NCBI RefSeq assembly: GCF_009755275.1
Contig: NZ_WQLA01000002.1
Span: 675,325 to 739,324 of the forward strand
From: Mucilaginibacter aquatilis
Lineage (GTDB): Bacteria; Bacteroidota; Bacteroidia; Sphingobacteriales; Sphingobacteriaceae
DNA length: 64,000 nt
Direction of reading: 5' to 3'
In this document: in pieces, positions 44,384-53,573 of the stretch
Layout of the letters: each line of letters starts with the position of its first letter
Position numbering within the stretch: the first letter of the stretch is position 1
Program-made: the position numbers and the translations under genes
The notes under the pieces: model-generated
What the model saw: the letters and a program-made list of their open reading frames with translations, nothing else
Databases searched by the model: none
Told to the model about the DNA's origin: nothing

Positions 44384-45565
44384 ATGAACGCTACTGTCAA
44401 TAATAAGCTATCAAACACCATACTATGGACCATGACCCTGGCAACGGGTTTTGTGGTTGCCAACATATACTACAACCAACCGCTTTTAGGTGACATAGCG
44501 CAGGCCTTTGGTATTACAAACGGGCAGGCCGGTCAAATAGCCATGTTTACGCAATTAGGCTACGCAACGGGTTTGCTGCTTATTGTACCCCTGGCCGATA
44601 TGTTTAAAAGAAAGCGTTTAATGCTAATTGACCTCGCTTTTGTCTTTATATCCTTATTAACGGTAGCCAGTGCACAATCATTTTGGGTTTTAGCGGTTGC
44701 AAGTTTCTTAGTTGGCGTTACCTCCATTGTGCCACAAATTTTGTTGCCCCTTGCAGCACATTTAGCTAATCCCGAAGAGCGCGGTAAAAAAATAGGCTTT
44801 ATTATGAGCGGTCTTCTAATAGGCATACTGTTATCACGTACAATAAGCGGTTTTGTAGGCGAGCATTTTGGCTGGCGTGCCATGTTCTACATTGCAGCCG
44901 CTTTAATGATGCTTATGTGGCTGCTTATTGCCTTTGTAGTTCCGGAAGTTGAGCCACAGCATTCTGGCAACTACAAAAGCTTAATGCAATCACTGGTTAC
45001 TTTGATTAAGCAAGAGCCTGAGCTGAGGTTGGCTGCATTGAGAGGGGCATTATGCTTTGCTTGTTTTAGTGCATTTTGGACAACACTTGTTTTTTTACTG
45101 CGTGAGCCGCCTTTTAACGAAGGTAGTGCAGTTGCCGGTGCTTTTGGTTTAATAGGTGCTTTTGGTGCGCTTGTAGCCTCACTTATTGGCCGGCTTAGTG
45201 ATAAGGCCAACCCTTACCGGCTAATTACCTATACACTATTAATGCTGTTGGTGTCATTTGTAATTTTTATGTTTTTCGGCAAAAGTTTCATCGGCCTGGT
45301 AATAGGCGTTATTCTTATGGATATGGGTGTTCAGGCTACACACATATCTAATCAGGCAATTATATTCGGTTTGAATCCTTCGGCTCGTAACCGTATCAAT
45401 ACCGTTTACATGGTCTCTTATTTTGCAGGTGGTTCTGCAGGTACATTCTTCGCTGCAAAAATATGGGGTGTTTACCACTGGCAAGGTGTGTGCGCTATTG
45501 GAATTATACTGTCCGTAATTGTACTGTTAGTTCACCTTTCAAGTTCAAAAAAGCTTACAGCCTAG
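44384..45565 (+). CDS. MFS transporter
   Basis: A major facilitator superfamily carrier with about 12 membrane segments in 393 residues. The N-terminus VANIYYNQPLLGDIAQAFG and the loop PLADMFKRKRLMLIDLAF (the family motif A between helices 2 and 3) are typical of the drug-efflux-like DHA1 group. No neighbour points to a substrate. The leader upstream is long and lies in the repeat-rich gap. Confidence 0.9.
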   Translation: MNATVNNKLSNTILWTMTLATGFVVANIYYNQPLLGDIAQAFGITNGQAGQIAMFTQLGYATGLLLIVPLADMFKRKRLMLIDLAFVFISLLTVASAQSFWVLAVASFLVGVTSIVPQILLPLAAHLANPEERGKKIGFIMSGLLIGILLSRTISGFVGEHFGWRAMFYIAAALMMLMWLLIAFVVPEVEPQHSGNYKSLMQSLVTLIKQEPELRLAALRGALCFACFSAFWTTLVFLLREPPFNEGSAVAGAFGLIGAFGALVASLIGRLSDKANPYRLITYTLLMLLVSFVIFMFFGKSFIGLVIGVILMDMGVQATHISNQAIIFGLNPSARNRINTVYMVSYFAGGSAGTFFAAKIWGVYHWQGVCAIGIILSVIVLLVHLSSSKKLTA

Positions 45566-45760
45566 CTGCTGTACTATACAAAATTTGCAATAATCATACA
45601 GTCAGCGTTTTTTTCTGTGTTGGCTCAGTAATTATTAATAGGGGATAATTATGCTGTAATTGTAAATTTAGTGCCTAATAATCAGTTCATTGTAAAATAT
45701 TTTTAGAGGTGTTGGTTAGTTTGGCATCTTATTAGAGTAAGGTTAAGCAAATACAACGAT

Positions 45761-45949
45761 ATGATTACCGCTGATCAAACCAATCCGGACGAACAACAAG
45801 GACAAGAGTGGGAAAATCCTCAAAATCCTGAACAACCGTCAGATTCGCGCAATCAGGAGCAAGTGCAAAGGCAGTTTGAAGAGGCAAAACGCCGCAAAGA
45901 TAACCTGAGCGAAACTGATCACATTGACAAAGAGAAAAAAACAGAGTAA
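45761..45949 (+). CDS. Small hydrophilic protein, 62 residues
   Basis: A very polar protein rich in Gln, Glu, Asp and Asn, without hydrophobic core (EQQGQEWENPQNPEQPSDSR, later EEAKRRKDNLSETDHIDKE); probably unstructured. Function unknown. It is followed at 30 bases by two even smaller genes on the same strand, and all three may be one transcript ending at the hairpin near 46380. Confidence 0.65.
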   Translation: MITADQTNPDEQQGQEWENPQNPEQPSDSRNQEQVQRQFEEAKRRKDNLSETDHIDKEKKTE

Positions 45950-45978
45950 TTAATTTTTGACCTTAAAACTTAGAAACG

Positions 45979-46146
45979 ATGAAAACTAACAGCAAAACCC
46001 CGATAAGCAAACTGGTTGCCCGTTTTGACAATGAATTAAAAGCCCTGTTAATGGAGGACTTAAAAACGGTTAAAAATGCAAAAGATCAGTTAATTGATAC
46101 TATCAAACAGAGCATAAATACTAAAAAAGGCCTTTCGGCTGCTTAA
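45979..46146 (+). CDS. Small helical protein, 55 residues (paralogue A)
   Basis: Short frame from ATG 45979 to TAA 46146. The product is a basic, amphipathic helix-type protein: KLVARFDNELKALLMEDLKT in the middle and KDQLIDTIKQSINTKKG later. It matches the next small protein in the pattern KL-x3-FD-x2-L-x2-LL-x2-DLK, so the two are tandem paralogues. No family is known to me. Evidence for coding: a similar partner with conserved protein pattern, good start and stop, and no competing frame. Confidence 0.65.
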   Translation: MKTNSKTPISKLVARFDNELKALLMEDLKTVKNAKDQLIDTIKQSINTKKGLSAA

Positions 46147-46180
46147 TATATATTACACACTCATCAACCCTGCATCTACC

Positions 46181-46321
46181 ATGAAAAACGCTAAACAAAA
46201 CACTGAAAGCAAGCTGATGAAACAGTTTGATTTAGATTTAAGAAATTTATTACTTGCCGATTTAAAAGCGCATAAACGCAAATCGCAGTTTGTTAGCAAG
46301 CAATTAAACGCTGCTGCATAA
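46181..46321 (+). CDS. Small helical protein, 46 residues (paralogue B)
   Basis: Short frame from ATG 46181 to TAA 46321. The product contains KLMKQFDLDLRNLLLADLKA and a basic tail KRKSQFVSKQLNAAA. It shares the KL-x3-FD-x2-L-x2-LL-x2-DLK pattern with the preceding protein at 45979. 34 bases separate the two genes. Function unknown; size, basic charge and one amphipathic helix would suit a nucleic-acid- or protein-binding modulator, which is only a guess. Confidence 0.65.
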   Translation: MKNAKQNTESKLMKQFDLDLRNLLLADLKAHKRKSQFVSKQLNAAA

Positions 46322-46379
46322 TAAAGCATTTACATATCTACCTATATAAAGCTTTTTTACATTACCTATGAAAACAATA

Positions 46380-46408
46380 GAGCTCCGCGCATGCCGGAGC
46401 TTTGTTTG
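46380..46408. terminator. Terminator between small-protein genes and lpxB
   Basis: AGCTCCG (46381-46387) pairs with CGGAGCT (46395-46401) and is followed by TTTGTTTGTTT. It ends the small-protein transcript and can also serve the convergent lpxB operon, whose stop is at 46410. Confidence 0.75.
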
Positions 46409-46409
46409 T

Positions 46410-47510
46410 TTATAAGTAACCTATAATAAGCTTAGCCGTTTTTGCCGAAGCACCAGGTTGGCCCATTTTTGAGTCTAGCTCTTCATAATCGTTAAGCATA
46501 GCTTCACGGTAACTACCCCGCATTAAACGTTCAAGTTCAGCACTGATGGTATCAGTATTGCAGTCTTCCTGTATTAATTCTTTTATCACAAGCTTATCCA
46601 TTATTAGGTTAACCAGCGTAATGTATTTAATTTTTAAAAACATGCGTGCAACCGTAACCATAAATTGGTGGGCCTTATATACCGCAACTTGCGGCACATT
46701 AAATAAAGCTGTTTCTAACACCGCCGTTCCTGATGCTACAATGGCGGCGTGCGCATGGTGCAGCAAATCATAAGTGCCATTAAAAATAACCGGAACATTA
46801 CTTTTGCCGATGTATTGCTGATAGTAATTGGCACTAAAGGATGGCGCACCAGCAATTACAAATTGGTATTCAGTAAACTTTTTGGCAACGCTCAGCATCT
46901 CGGGTAGCAGGCGGCTTATCTCTTGTTTACGGCTTCCGGGTAACAGAGCGATAATTTTTTTATTATCGAAATTGTTGTTCTCAATAAAATGCGGATCGGG
47001 CGTAAACGCTGCAATGGCGTCCAATAACGGGTTGCCTACATAATCCACCTTCATGCCAAATTGCTGGTAAAAGGCAACTTCAAATGGAAGTATACAAAAC
47101 AGGTGATTAACTACGCGTTTTATTTTATGCACCCGTTTTTGATTCCATGCCCAAACTTTTGGCGAAATATAAAAGCATACTTTCAAACCTATAGTTTGGG
47201 CAAACTCGGCTATCTTTAAGTTAAATCCTGGAAAATCAATAAGTATCAGCACATCGGGTTGCCACGCAGCAATATCATGCTTACAGTTCTTCATGTTACG
47301 CATAATGGTGCGTATATTCATTAACACCTCGGCAAAGCCCATGTAAGCCATTGTGCTGTAATGCTGAACTAAAGTTCCGCCTTGCCGCTGCATTAAGTCG
47401 CCGCCAAAAAAACGAAAGTTTGCGTGTGCATCCTCCGTTTTTAAAGCTTTCATTAGGTTGGCGCCATGTAAATCGCCCGATGCCTCGCCCGCTACCAAAT
47501 AGTACTTCAT
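46410..47510 (-). CDS. lpxB: Lipid-A-disaccharide synthase
   Basis: LpxB (GT19) joins UDP-2,3-diacylglucosamine to lipid X at the inner membrane in lipid A synthesis. Family features: YYLVAGEASGDLHGANLMKAL at the N-terminus, VCFYISPKVWAWNQKRVHKI, LPFEVAFYQQFGMKVDYVGNP, ALLPGSRKQEISRLLPEM and AIVASGTAVLETALFNVPQV. 366 residues is normal. Four bases separate it from the small membrane protein gene upstream, and surE lies before that. Confidence 0.95.
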   Translation of the reverse strand: MKYYLVAGEASGDLHGANLMKALKTEDAHANFRFFGGDLMQRQGGTLVQHYSTMAYMGFAEVLMNIRTIMRNMKNCKHDIAAWQPDVLILIDFPGFNLKIAEFAQTIGLKVCFYISPKVWAWNQKRVHKIKRVVNHLFCILPFEVAFYQQFGMKVDYVGNPLLDAIAAFTPDPHFIENNNFDNKKIIALLPGSRKQEISRLLPEMLSVAKKFTEYQFVIAGAPSFSANYYQQYIGKSNVPVIFNGTYDLLHHAHAAIVASGTAVLETALFNVPQVAVYKAHQFMVTVARMFLKIKYITLVNLIMDKLVIKELIQEDCNTDTISAELERLMRGSYREAMLNDYEELDSKMGQPGASAKTAKLIIGYL

Positions 47511-47514
47511 TTGC

Positions 47515-47775
47515 TTAAAGCCTTATTTTAAAAATAACAACCAGAACCATGCAAATAAATGAGGCCAGCATGATGCCCCGGCCAGTATCTTCGGCACCTT
47601 TTGAATGCAAAATTCTGATGAGTAACAAATTTAAGCCTATGGCAATAAGGTAGGGCATGGCAGGCCGGTTCATAATTACGGTGCCTTTGTACATACCTTC
47701 AAAAATAAGCCAAGCTATACCCGGCAGTATGCAGCCGGCTAAAATGCCTAAAGGCAATGAATTTTTGCTAAACAT
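47515..47775 (-). CDS. Small membrane protein between surE and lpxB
   Basis: An 86-residue protein with three predicted membrane segments (about 9-26, LPLGILAGCILPGIAWLIFE; 41-56; 69-84, IMLASFICMVLVVIFKI). No function known. Its place four bases before lpxB, with surE upstream, makes co-transcription likely; an intervening small membrane gene in this position is common in the phylum. Confidence 0.78.
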   Translation of the reverse strand: MFSKNSLPLGILAGCILPGIAWLIFEGMYKGTVIMNRPAMPYLIAIGLNLLLIRILHSKGAEDTGRGIMLASFICMVLVVIFKIRL

Positions 47776-47855
47776 TCAGTAAAGGTACGTTTAAGTTACC
47801 GGTGTTTACAAAACGCGCCAGTTCAACCGCCGCAATCCACTGCCAGTATTCAAGC

Positions 47856-48623
47856 TTACAGTCCCCAACTGTTTAAAACCGATATGGCATGATGAGCAGT
47901 CATGTCAAATTGCACCGGAACCACTGATGCATAATTATTATCAAGCGCCCAAACATCGGTGTCTTGCCCCTGATCGTTTAATTGAAATTCGCCGGTGAGC
48001 CAGTAATAAGGTCTTTTATGGGGGTCCATACGTTCATCAAATTCCTCGGCCCATTTACCATGTGCCTGCCTGCAAACCTTTATGCCTTTGAGGTTATCGC
48101 CTGCCGGAAAGTTCACATTAAGTAATGTACCTGAAGGTAGCCCACGTTGCAATACCTGTTCAGCAATTTGCCTTACATACTGTAGGCATGGTTTAAAGTT
48201 TGCCTGCAGGGTATAATCATCTAATGAAAAACCAATTGATGGAATACCTTCTATCGCCCCCTCTACTGCGGCCGACATTGTGCCCGAGTAAAGAACGTTA
48301 ATTGAATTGTTAAGCCCATGATTTATACCTGACACACATAAATCGGGCTTCTTGCCGCGGAATATACGGTTCACGGCCAGCTTCACACAGTCAACCGGTG
48401 TGCCCGAGCATTTGTACATTTCAACGCCATCATAAAGCTCCACCCGGTCTAACCGTAACGGCTTACCTATGGTTATGGCGTGCCCCATGCCCGATTGCGG
48501 GCTATCAGGTGCTACCACTACCACACGGCCCAACTGCTGCACGGTTTCCATTAATGCTTTTATGCCTGGTGCGGTAATACCATCATCATTTACTACTAAA
48601 ATGGTTGGTTGTTGCTTACTCAT
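47856..48623 (-). CDS. surE: 5'/3'-nucleotidase SurE
   Basis: A metal-dependent phosphatase acting on nucleoside 5'- and 3'-monophosphates and important in stationary-phase survival. The metal site is ILVVNDDGITAPGIKAL, followed by VVAPDSPQSGMGHAIT, SGTPVDCVKLA and VSGINHGLNNSINVLYSGT. 255 residues fits the family. It is first in the surE - membrane protein - lpxB group. Confidence 0.95.
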   Translation of the reverse strand: MSKQQPTILVVNDDGITAPGIKALMETVQQLGRVVVVAPDSPQSGMGHAITIGKPLRLDRVELYDGVEMYKCSGTPVDCVKLAVNRIFRGKKPDLCVSGINHGLNNSINVLYSGTMSAAVEGAIEGIPSIGFSLDDYTLQANFKPCLQYVRQIAEQVLQRGLPSGTLLNVNFPAGDNLKGIKVCRQAHGKWAEEFDERMDPHKRPYYWLTGEFQLNDQGQDTDVWALDNNYASVVPVQFDMTAHHAISVLNSWGL

Positions 48624-48898
48624 TGCGCTAAATTAAATAATAATTAAGCAATGCCCGGCATATGTCAGTGCTGTTGTTTTAAAAGTCACACAAACAGTAA
48701 ATTACAGGAAAGTTAAATTAATTGTAATTAAATGCACCATATATACTCAATTTGCGTATAACGTTATTAAAGCTAAAAAGCCTGATTGTACTCAAAGACT
48801 CTTAAAAGCTCTATGGGTATTAATTTTCCATTAAATGAGTGGTTTAGCTTATAAAAAATATAAAAAGTTAAAGGAAAAATTATAATTTGCTTCGTTTT

Positions 48899-49702
48899 AT
48901 GAGACCTGTTTCGATACCTGCTTATGTGCGCGATTTTTTCTACAATAAGCAAGACCCTGCGAAGGTGCGTGAGGCTTACCAAAAGTTGCGTAAAAACTCA
49001 GCAGTGCCCGATGTAACCATATCGATACCGGCTTACAATGAGGAAGATACCATTGTGCAAACTTTGGCATCACTCTGCAATAATGAAACGAAATGGAGTG
49101 TTGAAATTAATGTAATCAACAACAACTCTAAAGATAAAACAGAAGAACTGGTAAAAGCCTGCGGCGTTAACTGTATTTTAGAAACAACGCAGGGCATTAC
49201 ACCGGCCCGCAATCGTGGGTTGGCCGAAGCAAAGGGTAAGTTTATACTAAATGCCGATGCAGACACCATTTACCCCAGGTTTTGGGTAGAGGAGATGATT
49301 AAGCCGCTGGCAGATGAAAGCAGGAAAGTTGCCATTACATATGGCTTGTTTTCATTTATACCTGTGGGTAGCACAGGTCGTTTTACTTACTTTTTTTATG
49401 AGCACCTGTCTGACTTAACCAGGATTTACAACCAGTATTTTAAAAATGAGGCGGTAAACGTTTATGGTTTTGATTCGGGTTTTAGGCGTGAAGAAGGACT
49501 GCAGGTAGACAGTTTTAATCATCCGCCCGGTACCAATGAAGATGGTTACCTGGCATTAAAATTAAAAAATAAAGGTTTTGGCAGCATACACCGCGTTACA
49601 AGTCCGCAATCAATAGTTTGGACTACTGACCGCAGGTTGCAAATTGATGGTGGTTTATGGAAGGCAATACTAAAACGTTTTAAACGAGTATTTTTTTCAT
49701 AA
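48899..49702 (+). CDS. Family 2 glycosyltransferase
   Basis: A GT-A-fold glycosyltransferase of 267 residues. It shows ISIPAYNEEDTIVQTLASL at the nucleotide-sugar site, INNNSKDKTEEL, TPARNRGLAEAKGKFILNADADTIYP with the metal-binding DAD, and FDSGFRREEGLQVDSFNHPPG in the acceptor part. No membrane segments. ATG 48899 is chosen because a near-consensus promoter element (TTTG at 48886-48889) overlaps an upstream TTG start. It may take part in exopolysaccharide synthesis with the sugar transferase two genes on. Confidence 0.88.
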   Translation: MRPVSIPAYVRDFFYNKQDPAKVREAYQKLRKNSAVPDVTISIPAYNEEDTIVQTLASLCNNETKWSVEINVINNNSKDKTEELVKACGVNCILETTQGITPARNRGLAEAKGKFILNADADTIYPRFWVEEMIKPLADESRKVAITYGLFSFIPVGSTGRFTYFFYEHLSDLTRIYNQYFKNEAVNVYGFDSGFRREEGLQVDSFNHPPGTNEDGYLALKLKNKGFGSIHRVTSPQSIVWTTDRRLQIDGGLWKAILKRFKRVFFS

Positions 49703-49766
49703 CAATTTTGTAATTACAGAACCTTTACATTAAAATTTTCGTAACAAGGTATATAAACAAGTTAGT

Positions 49767-50228
49767 ATGATACCTGTTATTAACAACCTATTAAGCACAA
49801 ATAACAAATCCACTCGCATGGGATTTTCAGACACGGGACAAACCAAAATATTAATTGTTGAAGACGACAATTACATGCAGCTCATACTTCGTAAGTTTTT
49901 AGGTAAATCTTACGAAATAGAGATATGCCCTTCGGCGCTTGAGGCGCTGTCGTTTTTACAGAACGGTAATATTCCCGATCTGGTTATTTCAGATTTAAAT
50001 ACGCCTAATCTTAGCGGGTTAGATCTTATAACGCAACTACACAGCAGCGACTTTTTTAAGTCAATTCCGGTAATTATCGTATCGGGCGAGGATAGCTCTG
50101 AAGTGCGGGTTAGATGTTTAAATACCGGTGCCGACGATTTTATTGTAAAACCGTTTAACCCGGCCGAACTTGAAGCACGCGTAAGAGCAATATTGAGAAG
50201 AATTGGAAAGAATGTGCAAAGTTTATGA
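49767..50228 (+). CDS. Single-domain response regulator (receiver only)
   Basis: A receiver-domain protein without output domain. Residues about 27-145 contain ILIVEDDNYMQLILRKFLG with the acidic pair, DLVISDLNTPNLSGLDLI with the phosphoacceptor Asp, VIIVSGEDSSEV and DDFIVKPFNPAELEARV with the conserved Lys. The first 17 residues may be absent if translation starts at the in-frame ATG 49818. The stop overlaps the ATG of the sugar-transferase gene (ATGA), so its signal may act on that enzyme. No kinase is next to it. Confidence 0.88.
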   Translation: MIPVINNLLSTNNKSTRMGFSDTGQTKILIVEDDNYMQLILRKFLGKSYEIEICPSALEALSFLQNGNIPDLVISDLNTPNLSGLDLITQLHSSDFFKSIPVIIVSGEDSSEVRVRCLNTGADDFIVKPFNPAELEARVRAILRRIGKNVQSL

Positions 50229-51442
50229 GCCAACCCTACACTCAGCAACGGCAGGTAATTGCGCTGATTAATTTGAGTGATGAGCTAACCATCTCCATTA
50301 ACCAGTGTAATTTTAAAGACAGGCAGCTGATGCATTTCAAAAACGGGATGCAAATGTTTTCGGCCTGGCAGGAAAACAAACTTAACATTGCAGCAATAAT
50401 TTCGCAGGATGAAATTCTAGCATCATCAGGCATTACGCTGCTCGAAACACTTAAAAAGAACAACATGGGTAATGTTCCTTTCTTTTTAATTGTTAACCAT
50501 TTTAATGCTAACCTAAGGCAGCTTGCACTTGATGCCGGTGTTGCCGATGTGTTTACCAACCCGGTATCAACCCAAAATATTGAAACCCGCGTAAATTTCC
50601 TTATTGATTATTGGAAGGCTCTACGCCAGGAGACAACAAAAACCCTTAATGTAAATTACAGCATTCCGCCAGGTAAGCGTGCTTTTGATATCTTTTTTTC
50701 GGGCATGGCGCTGTTGTTTTTATCGCCATTCTTTTTGCTGGTGTATTTGTTGGTAAGGCTTGAATCAAAAGGCCCGGCATTTTATTACTCTTTGCGGGTA
50801 GGTACCGGTTACCAGGTATTTAAGTTCTACAAGTTCAGGTCAATGTATGTAAATGCCGATCAGCGTTTGAAAGATTTGAAGCACCTGAATCAATACGATA
50901 CCGATGCCGCGGCCAAAAAGGAACAAGAAGGTATAAAAGAAGAAAAGGTAATTGAAAATACTTCATTCTTGTGCGCCGACTGTATGAATTCCGGCAAATG
51001 TCAGTTCCCTATGTATGCGGATAATGTACATTGGTGCGAACGTGAATACATTGACAATAAAAAGACTGCCGGCGGCTCGGCATTTTTCAAGATAAAGAAT
51101 GACCCTCGTATTACCCGTGTGGGTAACTTTATACGTAACACCAGTATTGACGAATTACCACAGTTGTGGAATGTATTTATTGGTGACATGAGCATAGTAG
51201 GCAACCGCCCGTTGCCATTATACGAAGCTGAGAAGCTTACTACTGATAAATATGCATTGCGTTTTCATGCTCCGGCAGGTATTACCGGTTTGTGGCAGGT
51301 AGAAAAGCGTGGTAAAGGCGATATGAGCGAAGAAGAACGCCTGATGCTTGACAACGTTTATGCGCAAAACCACAGCCTGGTTAATGACGTAAAACTCATA
51401 ATGAAAACTATACCAGCACTTTTACAAAAAGAAAGCGTTTAG
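50225..51442 (+). CDS. Degenerate receiver domain fused to polyprenyl-phosphate sugar transferase
   Basis: Residues about 8-135 look like a receiver fold that has lost the phosphorylation residues (AAIISQDEILASSGITLLE where an Asp would be expected; DVFTNPVSTQNIETRV). After about 145 comes a WcaJ/EpsL-type sugar transferase that loads the first sugar-1-phosphate on undecaprenyl phosphate: PGKRAFDIFFSGMALLFLSP with the membrane hairpin, FYKFRSMYVNAD, TSIDELPQLWNVFIGDMSIV and RPLP. An insert carries four Cys (250, 253, 259, 271), possibly a metal site. Overlap with the receiver-only gene suggests control of polysaccharide initiation. Confidence 0.87.
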   Translation: MSQPYTQQRQVIALINLSDELTISINQCNFKDRQLMHFKNGMQMFSAWQENKLNIAAIISQDEILASSGITLLETLKKNNMGNVPFFLIVNHFNANLRQLALDAGVADVFTNPVSTQNIETRVNFLIDYWKALRQETTKTLNVNYSIPPGKRAFDIFFSGMALLFLSPFFLLVYLLVRLESKGPAFYYSLRVGTGYQVFKFYKFRSMYVNADQRLKDLKHLNQYDTDAAAKKEQEGIKEEKVIENTSFLCADCMNSGKCQFPMYADNVHWCEREYIDNKKTAGGSAFFKIKNDPRITRVGNFIRNTSIDELPQLWNVFIGDMSIVGNRPLPLYEAEKLTTDKYALRFHAPAGITGLWQVEKRGKGDMSEEERLMLDNVYAQNHSLVNDVKLIMKTIPALLQKESV

Positions 51443-51481
51443 GTTTATTATAAGAAAATAGTACAAAATATCATACTTTAA

Positions 51482-51517
51482 AAAGGTCAACCACTGTCAG
51501 GCTGACCTTTTATTTTT
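51482..51517 (+). terminator. Terminator after the sugar-transferase gene
   Basis: AAAGGTCA (51482-51489) pairs with TGACCTTT (51503-51510), extended inside by CC/GG, then TATTTTTTG. It overlaps the stop codon of the convergent S41 peptidase gene at 51510. Confidence 0.8.
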
Positions 51518-52754
51518 TGTTGATAATCTTAATGGCTTGCAGTATCCAATCGCTTTTTGCATTAAGCATTATAGCTGGCTTTACACCTACACCTTCATAA
51601 GGAAGGTAATTTCCATCGTCGCGCATGTCGGTTATATAAAGCTTAAACTCTCCAGAGGGAAGCGTTTCAGTCACACCAGTGTTGTTGCCGTAGGCTAACG
51701 TGCCATTTGTAGTTTCGCCAAGAAGAGTTACATTTTTTAGTTGTGATAGCTTAATGGCAAATTGCTCCGCGTTGCTAAAAGTGCGGTTGTTAATCAATGC
51801 ATATATGCGCCCTCTTTTGGTATATCCTTCAAGTAACTTCAAAAACTTGCCCGATGATTTAAAGCCTCCGCCGCCATTGTTTCTTAAATCAACAATTAAG
51901 GTGGGAGCAGTTAAGCTGTCTTTTATGGTATTGTAAAAATCAGCACTGGTTGCAAGGCTTTTGTTGGATGTTGCGAAGCTGCCTAGGCGCAGGTAATTAA
52001 TACCAGAGTCAATATTTTTGAATTTGAAAAGTGGTTCTGTTGATTGAATGTTTACAAAGTCGGGCTGGTTCTTAAACTTTTTCCAGTGCGATTCAGTAAG
52101 CATGCCATGCATCAACTTTTCATTTAATAGCAGTCCCCATGTTTTTTGCAGAATATGTAGTGTGTAAGCCTTGAAACGATTGGGTTTATATTCTTTAAGT
52201 ACCATGGCTATTTGCCCGGGTTGCCATGTTTTAATCTTACTACCCGTAATGACGCCTACCAAACTATCTCGCTTTGTAGTGCGGTATAAGGCCATAGATA
52301 ATGCATCTCCATAATGATAAATTCCCTCTACGCTATCTGCTGGAGCAACCGATAAAGCTTTACTTAATGAGTCGACGTTGAGTTTACTGCTTAGGGCCTG
52401 CTTAAACCATACAGAACCGCGATATCGGTTCATGAATGCTGTGTCTTTTAAAGATGGAATAGTAATGTCAACAGGCGGGTTTTGGCTGAAATAAAGATGG
52501 TTATCTCTAAGCGGCAGTATAAGTTGAGATAGGGTATAGAACCTTGAATAGGGATCCTTCGCCTTCAATATGTCTTGTTTTGCTTTTTGTTTTATTGCGT
52601 CAAACAGATGTTTTTGGTCACCTTTAATCTGGTCTTTATAAGATGGTAGTTGCTGTACAATAGCAGCAAGTTTATCTGCATCAGCAACATAGTCCTGAGC
52701 TAATGCATACCGGCTTATAAGCAGGCTAATCAAGACAAAAAGTACGCGGTTCAT
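51510..52754 (-). CDS. S41-family peptidase
   Basis: An exported serine peptidase of the tail-specific protease/S41 group. Signal peptide from MNRVLFVLIS to ALAQ if ATG 52754 is used; a second ATG is six codons upstream. The core is near the C-terminus: PTLIVDLRNNGGGGFKSS, the catalytic Ser in NNRTFSNAEQFA, and LLGETTNGTLAYGN. No PDZ domain is obvious. The first 200 residues have no known motif. Substrate unknown. Confidence 0.85.
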   Translation of the reverse strand: MNRVLFVLISLLISRYALAQDYVADADKLAAIVQQLPSYKDQIKGDQKHLFDAIKQKAKQDILKAKDPYSRFYTLSQLILPLRDNHLYFSQNPPVDITIPSLKDTAFMNRYRGSVWFKQALSSKLNVDSLSKALSVAPADSVEGIYHYGDALSMALYRTTKRDSLVGVITGSKIKTWQPGQIAMVLKEYKPNRFKAYTLHILQKTWGLLLNEKLMHGMLTESHWKKFKNQPDFVNIQSTEPLFKFKNIDSGINYLRLGSFATSNKSLATSADFYNTIKDSLTAPTLIVDLRNNGGGGFKSSGKFLKLLEGYTKRGRIYALINNRTFSNAEQFAIKLSQLKNVTLLGETTNGTLAYGNNTGVTETLPSGEFKLYITDMRDDGNYLPYEGVGVKPAIMLNAKSDWILQAIKIINKK

Positions 52755-52828
52755 AAAGCTAAGACGCTGCATTTAAGGCAAACGTGTCGTTGTTTAGTAT
52801 ATTTATTCAATTTACCGCTGACATAACT

Positions 52829-53416
52829 TTAATTTCCGGCTACAATCATTTCTTTAATGCTCCCGGCAGGTAAAATCGAAACCTTGCCATTCCTGTATAT
52901 AAAAACCATCTCCTTGGTTTTGCCTATTAATTGCGCTTTGATCCATTCATTGTCATTGAGCTTTATTGCAATTTGCTGCTTTTGGTTGAGTGTTCTACGC
53001 TTGTTGTTTTGGGCAATTGCAGTTGACGATACGTACAGGTAAAATAAAAACAGCGTACCAAAAGCAATATGATGAACCGGTTTAAACCAAGATCTAGTTA
53101 CCAGCCCAAACGAAAATTTCAAATATCGCGCCGGCTTATTAAGCCTCATGTGATTATCCCAGGTGTATAGGGCTGATACAATGATTATAGATAAGAGGAT
53201 GAAAGCAAAAATTGTTGGATCCCGAAACGGGGCAATCAAAAAATCAAATATATCGGCATATTGGAATATGTTGATGTGGAATATCTTGTACTTATGGTAT
53301 TCAAACAGCATTCCCATGCCCACCATCAAAATGTATAGTGCCGGTAAATAAGATTGTGCCTCCTTTAATAGCATCAATCCCGTTGGAGAAGTGTTATTTG
53401 AGTTATGATTTGCCAT
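52829..53416 (-). CDS. Hypothetical membrane protein, 195 residues
   Basis: Not recognised. Three hydrophobic segments lie at about 24-40 (YLPALYILMVGMGMLFEY), 66-84 (FAFILLSIIIVSALYTW) and 115-133 (HIAFGTLFLFYLYVSSTAIA). The last 60 residues are polar and look like a small beta domain (IAIKLNDNEWIKAQLIGKTKE, then FIYRNGKVSILPAGSI). It lies upstream of the S41 gene on the same strand, 75 bases away, possibly in the same transcript. Confidence 0.65.
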   Translation of the reverse strand: MANHNSNNTSPTGLMLLKEAQSYLPALYILMVGMGMLFEYHKYKIFHINIFQYADIFDFLIAPFRDPTIFAFILLSIIIVSALYTWDNHMRLNKPARYLKFSFGLVTRSWFKPVHHIAFGTLFLFYLYVSSTAIAQNNKRRTLNQKQQIAIKLNDNEWIKAQLIGKTKEMVFIYRNGKVSILPAGSIKEMIVAGN

Positions 53417-53535
53417 AAGCTTAACGAAGTATTTGGTTTACTTGATTGCCTTAAGGTGGGGCGAAAGCTTAAAGATATAATAATGGTAGCTAAACCTGTA
53501 TGATATGTTGCTTAAATTTATAGCCGAGGCACAAA

Positions 53536-53565
53536 AAAAGCCGCTTTACAATGTAAGCGGCTTTT
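53536..53565 (-). terminator. Terminator of the tRNA-Glu unit
   Basis: AAAAGCCGCTT (53536-53546) pairs with AAGCGGCTTTT (53555-53565). Read on the minus strand it follows the second tRNA by about eight bases and runs into a T tract (complement of 53533-53539). Confidence 0.85.
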
Positions 53566-53573
53566 AATTTAAG

